A DNA stretch of 64,000 bases from Arthrobacter pascens. Lineage in GTDB: Bacteria; Actinomycetota; Actinomycetes; Actinomycetales; Micrococcaceae. Shown here piece by piece: positions 1 to 8,086 of this stretch (the stretch's first letter is position 1; every line of letters starts with the position of its first letter). Below the pieces are notes generated by a model. The model saw only the letters and a list, made by a program, of their open reading frames with translations, made no database searches and was not told the DNA's origin. Both the position numbers and the translations under genes were made by a program. The DNA is taken from the NCBI RefSeq assembly GCF_017052465.1, contig NZ_JAFHKT010000150.1, positions 88,821 to 152,820 on the forward strand, written 5' to 3'.

Positions 1-1
1 C

Positions 2-586
2 GTCGTCGGAATGAACCGCCGCGGCGGCGCTGAACATCGCCGCCGCCTGCTGGCGGGTCTGCAGGGCAGCGTCATCGAGGTCGGCGCCGGCGAGGGATCG
101 TCGTTCGGGCTGTACCCCGCCGCTGTCACCGATGTTCTCGCCGTTGAGCCGGACGACTATCTGCGCGGCCTGGCCGATGTCCGGGCCAAGTCGGCGCCTG
201 TCCCCGTCGCGGTGGTGGCGGGCTCGGCCGAGCGGATCCCGGTCCCGGACGCCAGCGCAGATGCGGTGGTCTGCAGCCTGGTGCTCTGCAGCGTCGCCGA
301 CCAGGGGGCGGCGCTCGCGGAAATCTTCCGCGTCCTCCGCCCCGGCGGAACGCTGGCGTATTACGAGCATGTCCGTTCGGACAGCCGGCTGCTTGCCGCA
401 GCGGAGGATGTCTTGACGCCGGTCTGGCAGCGGATGGCGGGCGGCTGCCACCCCAACCGGGACACCCTGGAAGCTGTCCGGGCCGCGGGATTCCAGGTGA
501 CGGACAACGAGCGCTTCCGTTTCGCCCCCCAGGCGCTGACGCCGCCGGTGGCGCATATCCTGGGGCACGCCACACGTCCTGACTGA
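2..586 (+). CDS. class I SAM-dependent methyltransferase, 5' end cut by window
   Basis: Probable methyltransferase using S-adenosylmethionine; the substrate cannot be told. The glycine-rich SAM-binding motif I is visible as VIEVGAGEGSSFGLYP, followed by the acidic end of strand beta2 (LAVEPDD) and a motif IV/V-like stretch (CSLVLCSVAD, then VLRPGGTLAYYEH). This is the layout of the small Methyltransf_11 proteins of actinobacteria. The frame is open to the first base of the window (Val-Val-Gly precede the first Met at position 11), and relatives usually have about 20 more N-terminal residues. The real start is therefore probably outside the window and the Met at 11 internal. A 72-bp gap separates it from menC. 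It could be part of the menaquinone neighbourhood, but nothing in the sequence shows that it acts on quinones. Confidence 0.8.
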   Translation, partial: VVGMNRRGGAEHRRRLLAGLQGSVIEVGAGEGSSFGLYPAAVTDVLAVEPDDYLRGLADVRAKSAPVPVAVVAGSAERIPVPDASADAVVCSLVLCSVADQGAALAEIFRVLRPGGTLAYYEHVRSDSRLLAAAEDVLTPVWQRMAGGCHPNRDTLEAVRAAGFQVTDNERFRFAPQALTPPVAHILGHATRPD

Positions 587-646
587 CCCTCTGGGCGGGT
601 TGTCCACATAGCCTAATCCCTGCCAGCTGGGCAGGGTGGGCGCCGG

Positions 647-658
647 TACAGTGAAGTC
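647..658 (+). promoter_or_regulatory. -10 element and probable leaderless start of menC
   Basis: TACAGT is followed by exactly six bases and then the menC ATG, so transcription would begin at or next to the A of the start codon. There is no Shine-Dalgarno sequence, which fits a leaderless message. No convincing -35 hexamer is seen. A small hairpin (CCCTGCC/GGGCAGG, 617-634) lies just upstream. The -10 to ATG spacing equals that of the three sulfur promoters in this window. Confidence 0.45.
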
Positions 659-1672
659 ATGCCTGCCGAACCGCCTCCCGTGGCTTCCCCGCTTCCGCCG
701 CCGGTCGAGGAGCTACTCGCCGCCGCCCGCGTGGTGGTGCTGCCCATGCGGGTGAAGTTCCGCGGCATCCTCGAACGTGAAGCGCTGCTGCTCAAGGGCC
801 CGGCGGGCTGGGGCGAATTCGGCCCCTTCCCGGAATACGGCGACGCGGAGGCCTCCCGCTGGCTCGCCTCCGCCATCGAGGCCGGCTGGCAGGGATTCCC
901 TGAGCCGATCCGGACCAGCATCCCCGTCAACGCCACGGTGCCGGCCGTTCCCGCGGCGCGCGTTCCGGAAATCCTGGCCCGCTTCGGCCGCGTGGATGCG
1001 GTCAAGATCAAGGTGGCGGAACGCGGGCAGTCCCTCGACGACGACGCCGCCCGCGTTGCCGCCGTCCGCGCCGAGCTGCCGGACGCCGCCATCCGCGTGG
1101 ACGCCAACGGAGGATGGCGCGTCCCGGAGGCGGTGGAGGCGCTCACCCGGCTGGCCGGGGCAGGGCTCGAATATGCCGAGCAGCCGGTGCCGGACATCGA
1201 CGGCCTGTCGGAGGTGCGCCGGCAGCTGCGCCGGACGGGCGTCCCCGTGCTGATTGCGGCCGACGAAAGCGTTCGCAAGGAAGACGATCCTCTCAAGGTC
1301 GCCCGTGCCGGTGCCGCCGACCTCATCGTGGTGAAGGTGGCACCGCTTGGCGGAGTCCGGCGGGCGCTGTCCATCGTGGCCGAGGCCAGGCTGCCCGCCG
1401 TTGTGAGTTCCGCGCTGGACACCTCTGTCGGGATCCGCGCCGGGCTGGCCCTGGCGGCAGCCCTGCCGGAACTGCCCTACGCCTGCGGGCTGGGGACCGT
1501 GTCGCTGCTCGCCGGGGACGTCACCTCTGATCCGCTGGTGCCCGACGACGGCGCCATCCGGTTGCGCGATGCCGTCGCCGATGAGGGGCTGCTGGAGCGG
1601 TATGCCGCCCCGGCCGACAGGAAGGAGTGGTGGCTGTCCCGGCTACGGCGGGTTTACGCGGAGCTTGCGTGA
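659..1672 (+). CDS. menC: o-succinylbenzoate synthase
   Basis: Converts SHCHC to o-succinylbenzoate in menaquinone synthesis (enolase superfamily, cytoplasmic). The 337 residues carry the superfamily catalytic set: the KIK lysine motif (VKIKVAERG), then three acidic metal ligands in IRVDANGGW, YAEQPVPD and IAADES, and the second catalytic lysine in IVVKVAPLGG. The length is usual for actinobacterial MenC. The ATG is chosen because a -10 box lies six bases upstream, giving a leaderless transcript. menD, menF and menG follow later in the window but in separate transcription units, so the pathway is dispersed here and not in one operon. The stop codon lies inside a perfect 26-bp palindrome. Confidence 0.93.
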   Translation: MPAEPPPVASPLPPPVEELLAAARVVVLPMRVKFRGILEREALLLKGPAGWGEFGPFPEYGDAEASRWLASAIEAGWQGFPEPIRTSIPVNATVPAVPAARVPEILARFGRVDAVKIKVAERGQSLDDDAARVAAVRAELPDAAIRVDANGGWRVPEAVEALTRLAGAGLEYAEQPVPDIDGLSEVRRQLRRTGVPVLIAADESVRKEDDPLKVARAGAADLIVVKVAPLGGVRRALSIVAEARLPAVVSSALDTSVGIRAGLALAAALPELPYACGLGTVSLLAGDVTSDPLVPDDGAIRLRDAVADEGLLERYAAPADRKEWWLSRLRRVYAELA

Positions 1673-1694
1673 ACTTACAGGCCTGTAAGTTCAC
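1669..1694. repeat. perfect 26-bp palindrome over the menC stop codon
   Basis: GTGAACTTACAG-GC-CTGTAAGTTCAC is a perfect inverted repeat whose left arm includes the menC TGA stop. There is no T-run after it, so it is not a classical rho-independent terminator. Both outer ends read GTTCAC (one on each strand), the core of actinobacterial PHO boxes, and the next gene is a phosphatase. An operator role is therefore as likely as termination. Confidence 0.7.
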
Positions 1695-1710
1695 TGGATC
1701 TTAACCGTAG
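1689..1710 (+). promoter_or_regulatory. candidate PHO box upstream of phoX
   Basis: Two adjacent 11-bp units, GTTCACTGGAT and CTTAACCGTAG, resemble the direct-repeat PHO box of streptomycetes (consensus unit beginning GTTCACC). The first unit matches six of seven core bases and the second five of seven. It lies about 70 bases upstream of the PhoX start and overlaps the palindrome. A PhoP-type activator is the expected ligand, by analogy only. Confidence 0.45.
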
Positions 1711-1780
1711 TGACCTCTCGTCTTTAGGTGTCGCTGACAGGGTGGGCGGGACCGCATCACACCCCTTGGAAGGTCCCTCC

Positions 1781-3874
1781 ATGTCTGAAACCCCCGGGCG
1801 CAAGTTTGCCCTGCTGCCCATGCTTGGCCACACCAAAGGCAAGCGCAGCCCCGTCACCTGCGCGCTCAAGTGCGACAACGCCTGCTCGGGCGAGGTCTGC
1901 AACACCAGCTCCAACAGCTACTTCCGCGACATCGCGTCCACCACGCTGTCCCGCCGCGCCGCCCTGGGCTTCGGCGCCGCCGGTGCCCTCGCCGTCGTCC
2001 TCGGCGGCTCCCTGGCATCCTCCGAAACCGCGGTAGCCGACGGCGGCACGGGGCTTTCCGCCGCCGCCAAGAACGGCTACGGACGCGCGGGCGCCTCCAA
2101 GCTGCAGTTCACCGCCATCCCCTCAGTTCCGGCCGACGTCGACGCCGTCACTGTGCCCGCGGGCTTTACCTGGAAGCCGGTCATCCGCTGGGGCGACCCC
2201 ATCTTCAAGGACGCCCCCGCGTTCGACCTCGCCAAGCAGACTGCCGCGGCCCAGGAACGCCAGTTCGGCTACAACAATGACTACACGGACATCCTGGAAA
2301 TCCCTGGCAGCAAGGGCCGCCGCGCGGTGCTCTTCGCCAACCACGAGTACACCAACGACGCCATCATGTTCCCGCCGTCCATGCCCGCCGCCGACGTCCG
2401 CGCCGTCAGCCAGGCAGCCCACGGGCTCTCCGTCGTCGAACTGGAGCGCACGAACAAGAGCTCGCCGTGGAAGTACGTGCAGGGCGCGAAGCTGAACCGT
2501 CGGTACCTGAACAGCACCCGCTACGAGCTCACGGGCCCTGCCGCCGGCTCCGCACTGGTCAAGACCACCGCGGACCCTGAGGGCCGCTGGATCAACGGGA
2601 CGCTGGGCAACTGCGCCGGCGGCACCACGCCGTGGGGCACCATCCTGTCCGGCGAAGAGAACTTCAACGGCTACTTCGTTGCGCCCGGAACCTCCGCCGC
2701 GGACAAGCGCTACGGCCTGACCAACAAGGCCACGGCCCGCCAGTGGGAACTGGACGATCCGCGCTTCAACACCAACAACCCCGGCTACGAGAACGAGGCC
2801 AACCGCTTCGGCTGGATCGTGGAGGTCGACCCGTTCGACCCCACCTCCACCCCGAAAAAGCACTCCTCCCTGGGACGCTTCAAGCACGAGGGCGCCAACG
2901 TGATCGTGGCGAAGTCCGGGCATGTCGTGGCGTACTCCGGCGACGACGAGCGCTTCGACTACCTCTACAAGTTCGTCTCGAAGGCCAAGTACCGCGAGGG
3001 TGACCGCAAGCACAACATGACGCTCCTCTCCGAGGGTGACCTGTACGTTGCCAAGTTCACGGGTGACTCACCGGCGGCCGAGATTGACGGATCCGGCAAG
3101 GTGCCTGCCGACGGATCCTTCGACGGCAAGGGCGAATGGTTGCCCCTGGTGGTGGGCGGCAAGTCCAAGGTCGCCGGGATGTCCGTGGAAGAGGTCCTGG
3201 TCTACACGCGACTGGCCGCGGACAAGGTCGGCCCCACCAAGATGGACCGCTGCGAGGACGTGGAGCCGAACCCGTTCACCGGCAAGGTGTACGTGGCATG
3301 CACCAACAACTCCGACCGCGGCAAGGCGGGCAAGGAAGGCGCCACGGAGATCAACCCGCGCAACGAAAACCGCGACGGCCACATCGTCGAAATCACCGAG
3401 ACCGGCGACCAGACCTCCACCAGGTTCACCTGGAACCTCCTCATGGTCTGCGGCGATCCGGCCCAGGGCGACGTCACGTACTTCTCCGGCTTCCCGGCGG
3501 ACCAGGTTTCGCCGATCTCCTGCCCGGACAACCTAGCGTTCGACTCGGTCGGCAACCTCTGGATTTCCACCGACGGGGCCCCCTCGGGCATCGGCCGCGC
3601 CGACGGCCTGTTCAAGGTCACCCTCGAAGGAGCCGAGCGTGGCCGTGTGGAGCAGTTCCTCGCGGTTCCCCGTGACGCCGAGACCTGCGGGCCGATCATC
3701 CACGACGACGAGCGCACCGTGTTCGTCTCCGTCCAGCACCCGGGCGAGGAGGGCACCTTCGAGGCGCCGAACTCCTACTTCCCGGACTACGTGCGCGCCG
3801 GTGCCCCGGTGCAGCGCGGCCAGGCCCGTGCCCCGCGCCCGTCCGTTATCCAGGTCTTCCGCGCCGACGCTTAG
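1781..3874 (+). CDS. phoX: PhoX-family alkaline phosphatase, Tat-exported
   Basis: Secreted phosphatase that releases phosphate from organic esters under phosphate limitation (PhoX/DUF839 family, Ca/Fe cofactor known from the family). The start is the ATG with a GGAAGG ribosome site 6 bases upstream; an in-frame ATG 39 bases earlier lacks one. The 697 residues begin with the long actinobacterial PhoX leader that holds four cysteines (C27, C31, C35, C40) before the twin-arginine signal LSRRAALGFGAAGAL at about residues 57-70. The body contains the family blocks TLGNCAGGTTPWGTILSGEE, EVDPFDPTSTPKKH and DRCEDVEPNPFTGKVYVAC. No partner gene is adjacent. The upstream PHO-box-like repeats suggest PhoP control. 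Confidence 0.9.
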   Translation: MSETPGRKFALLPMLGHTKGKRSPVTCALKCDNACSGEVCNTSSNSYFRDIASTTLSRRAALGFGAAGALAVVLGGSLASSETAVADGGTGLSAAAKNGYGRAGASKLQFTAIPSVPADVDAVTVPAGFTWKPVIRWGDPIFKDAPAFDLAKQTAAAQERQFGYNNDYTDILEIPGSKGRRAVLFANHEYTNDAIMFPPSMPAADVRAVSQAAHGLSVVELERTNKSSPWKYVQGAKLNRRYLNSTRYELTGPAAGSALVKTTADPEGRWINGTLGNCAGGTTPWGTILSGEENFNGYFVAPGTSAADKRYGLTNKATARQWELDDPRFNTNNPGYENEANRFGWIVEVDPFDPTSTPKKHSSLGRFKHEGANVIVAKSGHVVAYSGDDERFDYLYKFVSKAKYREGDRKHNMTLLSEGDLYVAKFTGDSPAAEIDGSGKVPADGSFDGKGEWLPLVVGGKSKVAGMSVEEVLVYTRLAADKVGPTKMDRCEDVEPNPFTGKVYVACTNNSDRGKAGKEGATEINPRNENRDGHIVEITETGDQTSTRFTWNLLMVCGDPAQGDVTYFSGFPADQVSPISCPDNLAFDSVGNLWISTDGAPSGIGRADGLFKVTLEGAERGRVEQFLAVPRDAETCGPIIHDDERTVFVSVQHPGEEGTFEAPNSYFPDYVRAGAPVQRGQARAPRPSVIQVFRADA

Positions 3875-3928
3875 AACCGAACCCCACCGCCAACCCTCCC
3901 TCACATCCCGCCGCTTTCCGCCCGCCGC

Positions 3929-4040
3929 TCCCTCACTTCCTGCGGGTTTGTGCCGGATCCTCCCTCACTTCCTGCGGGGTTGTGCCGGATCCTCCCTCAC
4001 TTCCTGCGGGGTTGTGCCTGACGCTCTCTCACTTTCTGTC
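3929..4040. repeat. 32-bp tandem array A (3.5 units)
   Basis: The unit begins TCCCTCACTTCCTGCGGG and repeats with an exact 32-bp period at 3929, 3961 and 3993, with a half unit from 4025. It lies in the 370-bp gene-free stretch between phoX and menD (3875-4244). The last half unit folds with the bases just after it (CACTTTCTGTC/GACAGGAAGTG), forming a hairpin that is the junction to array B. No ORF with coding character is seen in it. Confidence 0.85.
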
Positions 4041-4050
4041 CCGACAGGAA

Positions 4051-4210
4051 GTGAGGGAGCGTTTGGGTTGGGGCGGCGGGATGTGAGGGGGCGTTTGGGT
4101 GGGGGCGGCGGGATGTGAGGGGGCGTTTGGGTGGGGGCGGCGGGATGTGAGGGGGCGTTTGGGTGGGGGCGGCGGGATGTGAGGGGGCGTCGGGGTGGGG
4201 GCGGCGGGAC
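4051..4210. repeat. 32-bp tandem array B (5 units), inverted relative to array A
   Basis: Five copies of a unit starting GTGAGGG(A/G)GCGTTTGGGT begin at 4051, 4083, 4115, 4147 and 4179, each 32 bp, with a decayed sixth to about 4230. The GTGAGGG head is the reverse complement of the CCCTCAC head of array A, so the two arrays face each other around a hairpin. The rest of the unit differs and is strongly G-rich on the + strand. Array B ends about 35 bases before the menD start. Confidence 0.85.
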
Positions 4211-4244
4211 GTGCGGGAGGGTTGGTTGGTGGCAGACTTGTTCG

Positions 4245-6029
4245 GTGACCTCCGAGGACCAGACCGAGCCTTCCGCCCCTGCTATCCACGCCTTTTCAGG
4301 CTCCGTGCCCGTTCATGCGCGCGCTGATCCGGAGCGCATGCTGACGTCGATGGCGGCCGCTCGCATCGCCGTTTCCGGGCTGCTCGCTGGCGGCGTCCGG
4401 TATGTAGTGGTGTCGCCCGGGTCGCGGTCCGCCCCCATGGCCTACGCACTGGCTGAGGCCTCGGCGGCGGGCCGGGTGGAGCTGCTGGTCCGGATCGACG
4501 AGCGTTCTGCCGGCTTCACGGCCTTGGGCCTGGCCCTGGTGACCGGCGCTCCGGCGGCCGTCCTGACCACGTCGGGGACCGCCGTCGGGAATCTCCTGCC
4601 GGCCGTTATGGAAGCCAACCATGCCGCCGTCCCGCTCGTGGTGCTCTCCGCCGACCGTCCCGAGGAGCTGCGCGGAACTGGCGCGAACCAGACCACCGTC
4701 CAGCTGGACCTGTTCGGCGAGCACGTGCGCTTCGCCGTCGACGTCCCTGCCGGTGACAGCCCGCAGCGCGCCGTCGAAACGGCGCTCGCCGCCGCCACCG
4801 GGGCCTTCGAGGACACGCCGCCCGGGCCCGTGCAGCTCAACCTGGCGTTCCGCGACCCGCTGGTTCCCGAGGCGGGGGAGCGGCTGCCGGAGCAGCGCGG
4901 CCACGGCACGTTCCGCATCGGCACCGAGCCGCTCACCATGTCCCTGACGCACACGACGGCGGACCTGCCGGAGCGGCGGACCGTGGTGCTCGCGGGGCAC
5001 GACGCCGGTCCCGTTGCGGAGGCGTTCGCCCGGGCCCACGGCCTGCCGCTGCTGGCCGAGCCGTCGTCGAACTCGCGGTTCGGCCCGAACGCCGTGGGCC
5101 CCTACCGGCTGCTGCTGGAGCACTTCGGCCCTGACGCTGCGCAGCCGATCGAGCGCGCGGTGGTGTTCGGGCGCCCCACCCTGTCGCGGCCGGTCTCGGC
5201 GCTGCTGGCCCGGGCGGACGTTGCCACCGCACTGTACGAGCCCGTACCGGTGGCCTGGCACGAGCCCGGCCGCCGCCGCGAAACACCCGTGGCCAGCCTG
5301 ACGGAGCTCGCCGAGTTCGCCGGCCGGGGCTCCTCGGGGTGGCTCGACGCGTGGCTGCTCGCCGGTGCCGCGGCGCAGCACGCGGTCGACGGCGTGCTCT
5401 CCGACCACGACGCCGCGACCGGCCCGTCGGTGGGAGCCCTCATCTGGAAGCACTCCCGCGGCCAGCTGGTCCTCGGGTCCTCCAACGGCATCCGCGACGT
5501 GGACCTCGCCGGCCAGCCCGCCGCCGAACCGACCGCCACCGTGTTCGCAAACCGTGGCCTCGCCGGGATCGACGGCACCATCTCCACAGCAACCGGCATC
5601 GCCCTCGGCGGCCACCAGGAAACCACCCTGCTGCTGGGCGACGTCACCTTCCTGCACGACGCCGGCGGCCTCCTCCTCGGGGCCGGCGAAGACCAGCCGC
5701 AGCTGCGCATTGTGGTCCTCAATGACTCCGGCGGGGCGATTTTCAACCTTCTGGAACACGGCGCGGTGGCTGAGGGAGGCGGCTACGGAGACGCCGTCGA
5801 ACGGCTCTTCGGCACCCCCCACTCAGTGGACATCGCGGCACTCGCCGCAGCGTACGGCGTCGGGCATTGCACGGTAAGTACGACGGCGGGACTCGCCGAA
5901 GCTCTCACCGCACCCTTCGCGGCCCGCACCATCATTGAGGTCCGCACGGACCGGCAGGGGCTCCGGACCCTGCACCGGCGGATCAGGTCGGCGGTAAGCG
6001 CGGCCGTGGCAGGGGTCCTGGCCGAGTAG
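4245..6029 (+). CDS. menD: SEPHCHC synthase (menaquinone synthesis, ThDP enzyme)
   Basis: Catalyses the thiamine-diphosphate-dependent addition of 2-oxoglutarate to isochorismate, the first committed step of menaquinone synthesis. The 594-residue product carries MenD blocks: VVVSPGSRSAPMAYAL near the N-terminus, the activating-glutamate and substrate region SGTAVGNLLPAVMEANHA with SADRPEELRGTGANQ, and the C-terminal ThDP/Mg site GDVTFLHDAGGLL ending in VLNDSGGAIF. The GTG at 4245 is taken as the start because the frame upstream is only translated tandem repeat. No good ribosome site is seen, so the start is uncertain by some residues. Its substrate is made by menF, encoded 4 kb downstream on the other strand. 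Confidence 0.93.
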   Translation: MTSEDQTEPSAPAIHAFSGSVPVHARADPERMLTSMAAARIAVSGLLAGGVRYVVVSPGSRSAPMAYALAEASAAGRVELLVRIDERSAGFTALGLALVTGAPAAVLTTSGTAVGNLLPAVMEANHAAVPLVVLSADRPEELRGTGANQTTVQLDLFGEHVRFAVDVPAGDSPQRAVETALAAATGAFEDTPPGPVQLNLAFRDPLVPEAGERLPEQRGHGTFRIGTEPLTMSLTHTTADLPERRTVVLAGHDAGPVAEAFARAHGLPLLAEPSSNSRFGPNAVGPYRLLLEHFGPDAAQPIERAVVFGRPTLSRPVSALLARADVATALYEPVPVAWHEPGRRRETPVASLTELAEFAGRGSSGWLDAWLLAGAAAQHAVDGVLSDHDAATGPSVGALIWKHSRGQLVLGSSNGIRDVDLAGQPAAEPTATVFANRGLAGIDGTISTATGIALGGHQETTLLLGDVTFLHDAGGLLLGAGEDQPQLRIVVLNDSGGAIFNLLEHGAVAEGGGYGDAVERLFGTPHSVDIAALAAAYGVGHCTVSTTAGLAEALTAPFAARTIIEVRTDRQGLRTLHRRIRSAVSAAVAGVLAE

Positions 6030-6213
6030 CGGGGCCGCCTTGTCGATTGCCTGGCGCTGCGCAAACTTCCTCCCGCTACTGGAATTCCGTGCGCGTGGGG
6101 TAGTTTCCGCGTCGCTGGCGCCGGGGCGAGTCATCAGGGGGCCCGCCCGGGATATCCACATGGTGCTCTTGGCCCCTGTCATGGGGATACCGTGACCTGC
6201 GAGTCTACGAACC

Positions 6214-7167
6214 ATGACGGACTTACCACGGCTGATCCTCGCACGAGACCACGTTCAGCAGGGATTGACGCCGAATATGCTCGCCCGCCGATGCCGTTCG
6301 GGCGCGCTCGTCCGGCTCCGTCACGGAGTCTATGTGGATGGGGAAGCTTGGAACGAGCTCACAGCATGGGAGCAGTACCGGCTGCGCGTCCAGGCAGCGG
6401 CGGAAACGTTCTCTGCACCTACGGTGTTCGCCACGCATTCGGCGGCCAGCGTCTGGGGCGTTCCGACCATCGGTTTTCGCCAACCTGTGCATGCACTAAC
6501 GTTTCAGAACGACGGCGGCCGGTCGCGGGCAGGGGTCCGCAGGCATTATGCCGACCCTGCTGGCGTCAAGGCGTTTTGTCATGACGGGCTTTTGGTGACC
6601 GGCCGGGTGCGCACCGTCCTGGATCTCGCGGCTTTCACACCCTTCGCGGAAGCCATCGTTCCGCTGGACCATGTGCTGCGACCGGACCGGGCCAGGGGGC
6701 TGCCGGCGCTTTCCAAGGAGCAGCTGCTGGCCGGAATCGAAGGGAACTACACCGCGGCAGCAACCCACCGCATCGTCGTCGCCGTCGAGTTCGCCGATGC
6801 TCTGTCTGCCTCGGCGGGGGAGTCCTTCAGCAGAGCCCTCATGTGCGCAGCAGGATTTGAAGCGCCGGCCCTGCAGCACGAAATCCGCGATGACCGGGGT
6901 TTGGTTGGCTACTCCGACTATTACTGGCACAGTGTCCGTGTCGTCGGGGAGTTCGACGGAGTGGACAAATACCTGAAGCCGGAATATCTGAAGGGCAGAA
7001 GTGCGTCGCAGGCAGTGATCGACGAGAAGTACCGTGAGGACCGGATCCGTGCCACCGGTCGCACCGTGGTCCGCTGGGTCTGGGCAGACCTGATGACGCC
7101 GGAACGGCTGGAACGGAAGCTGGCGACGGCGGGTGTGCCCCGCCGGCGTGCGCGGTCAACGCGCTGA
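6214..7167 (+). CDS. AbiEi-like winged-helix protein with C-terminal nuclease-like domain
   Basis: The 317 residues begin with a winged-helix stretch of the AbiEi antitoxin type (LARRCRSGALVRLRHGVYVDGEAW) and a second block (VFATHSAASVWGVPTIG). They end in a region resembling DUF559/Vsr-type PD-(D/E)XK folds: GYSDYYWHSVRVVGEFDG, then a lysine-rich helix and ATGRTVVRWVWADL. Proteins of this build are common orphans in Micrococcales and usually carry only an automatic AbiEi name. No AbiEii-type nucleotidyltransferase toxin lies next to it, so a toxin-antitoxin role is not supported. The function is unknown; DNA binding or cleavage is inference. The 184-bp gap before it shows no clear promoter. 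A 25-bp perfect hairpin follows it, shared with the convergent ABC operon. Confidence 0.72.
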   Translation: MTDLPRLILARDHVQQGLTPNMLARRCRSGALVRLRHGVYVDGEAWNELTAWEQYRLRVQAAAETFSAPTVFATHSAASVWGVPTIGFRQPVHALTFQNDGGRSRAGVRRHYADPAGVKAFCHDGLLVTGRVRTVLDLAAFTPFAEAIVPLDHVLRPDRARGLPALSKEQLLAGIEGNYTAAATHRIVVAVEFADALSASAGESFSRALMCAAGFEAPALQHEIRDDRGLVGYSDYYWHSVRVVGEFDGVDKYLKPEYLKGRSASQAVIDEKYREDRIRATGRTVVRWVWADLMTPERLERKLATAGVPRRRARSTR

Positions 7168-7170
7168 GCG

Positions 7171-7246
7171 ATGCGCAAATTGCCCCGTGACGCGCAAATG
7201 CCCCGTCGCTACCGGAATTCAGGTAGCGACGGGGCATTTGCGCGTC
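7171..7246. terminator. 25-bp perfect hairpin between convergent genes, with a duplicated outer arm
   Basis: GACGCGCAAATGCCCCGTCG... (7189-7213) pairs perfectly over 25 bases with 7222-7246 around an 8-base loop. Just outside the left arm the sequence GCGCAAATTGCCCCGT (7173-7188) is an imperfect second copy of that arm. The hairpin lies between the stop codons of two convergent genes, so a bidirectional terminator is the simplest reading. Confidence 0.65.
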
Positions 7247-7270
7247 GCCAGACGGGAAGGGCGCCGGTGC

Positions 7271-8074
7271 CTACTCCGAGATCTCGATGTGCGTCGGGTC
7301 CAGCACGCGCTTGAGAAACTCCTTGGTGCGGCCCTGGGTCGGGGCGCTGATGACCTGCTCAGCCACGCCTTCCTCCACCACCACGCCGCCGTCCATGAAG
7401 ACCACGCGGTCCGCCACTTCGCGGGCGAAGCCCATCTCGTGCGTGACCACCAGCATGGTCATGCCTTCCTTGGCCAGGTTCCGCATGACGGAGAGCACGT
7501 CGCCCACGGTTTCGGGGTCCAGGGCCGAGGTGGGCTCGTCGAACAGCATCAGCTCCGGGTCCATACTCAGCGCCCGGGCGATCGCCACGCGCTGCTGCTG
7601 GCCGCCGGACAGCTGGTCCGGGTAGCGGTCGGCGAGGTGCCCCAGCCCCACGCGCTCAAGGTTGGCGTGCGCCACCTTGTCCGCCTCGGACTGGGAGCGC
7701 TTGAGCACCTTGGTCTGCGCCACGGTGCAGTTCCGCAGCGCGCTCAGGTGCGGGAAGAGGTTGAACTGCTGGAACACCATGCCCACCTTGCGGCGCATCC
7801 GGTCGATGTCCACATCGGGGTCCGTGGCGTCGAAACCGCCCACGTGGATGGTGCCCTCGTTGGGCTGTTCCAGGAGATTCACGCAGCGCAGGAGGGTGGA
7901 TTTGCCGGAGCCGGACGGGCCGATCAGGCAGACGACCTCTCCAGGCGACACGTTCAGGCTGATGCCCTTGAGGACCTCGTTGGTCCCGTAGGACTTGCGC
8001 AGGTTCTGGATGGACACACCGGCGGCGTTGAGGGAACCGGTGTGATTGCGGGAGTTGGTGACGACGTCGTTCAT
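7271..8074 (-). CDS. polar amino acid ABC transporter, ATP-binding protein
   Basis: ATPase of a polar amino acid importer (GlnQ/HisP type, cytoplasmic face). The 267 residues contain Walker A GPSGSGKST, a Q-loop (VFQQFNLFPHLSALRN), the signature LSGGQQQR, Walker B LMLFDEPTSALD and the switch histidine in LVVTHEMGFA. The Asp after the signature-to-Walker-B stretch (SMDPELMLFDEP) and the FPHLSALRN block are typical of the amino acid branch. It is the last gene of a three-gene operon read in the order binding protein, permease, ATPase, 12 bases after the permease. The substrate cannot be fixed from the ATPase. Confidence 0.93.
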   Translation of the reverse strand: MNDVVTNSRNHTGSLNAAGVSIQNLRKSYGTNEVLKGISLNVSPGEVVCLIGPSGSGKSTLLRCVNLLEQPNEGTIHVGGFDATDPDVDIDRMRRKVGMVFQQFNLFPHLSALRNCTVAQTKVLKRSQSEADKVAHANLERVGLGHLADRYPDQLSGGQQQRVAIARALSMDPELMLFDEPTSALDPETVGDVLSVMRNLAKEGMTMLVVTHEMGFAREVADRVVFMDGGVVVEEGVAEQVISAPTQGRTKEFLKRVLDPTHIEISE

Positions 8075-8086
8075 TAGCTTCTCTGC

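Noticed and set aside
1669..1694. Rho-independent terminator of menC
   Set aside because: The palindrome is AT-containing, overlaps the stop codon and has no T-run. An operator role is at least as likely, so it is listed as a repeat.
3929..4230. CRISPR array
   Set aside because: The 32-bp period consists of repeat only. There are no unique spacers between repeats and no cas genes anywhere in the window.
4296..5822. A 508-codon open frame antisense to menD
   Set aside because: It reads as low-complexity Gly/Arg/Ala-rich sequence without any motif; the opposite strand is a well-matched MenD.
6214..7167. AbiE toxin-antitoxin system
   Set aside because: Only the AbiEi-like head is present. No AbiEii nucleotidyltransferase gene is adjacent and the C-terminal half is nuclease-like.
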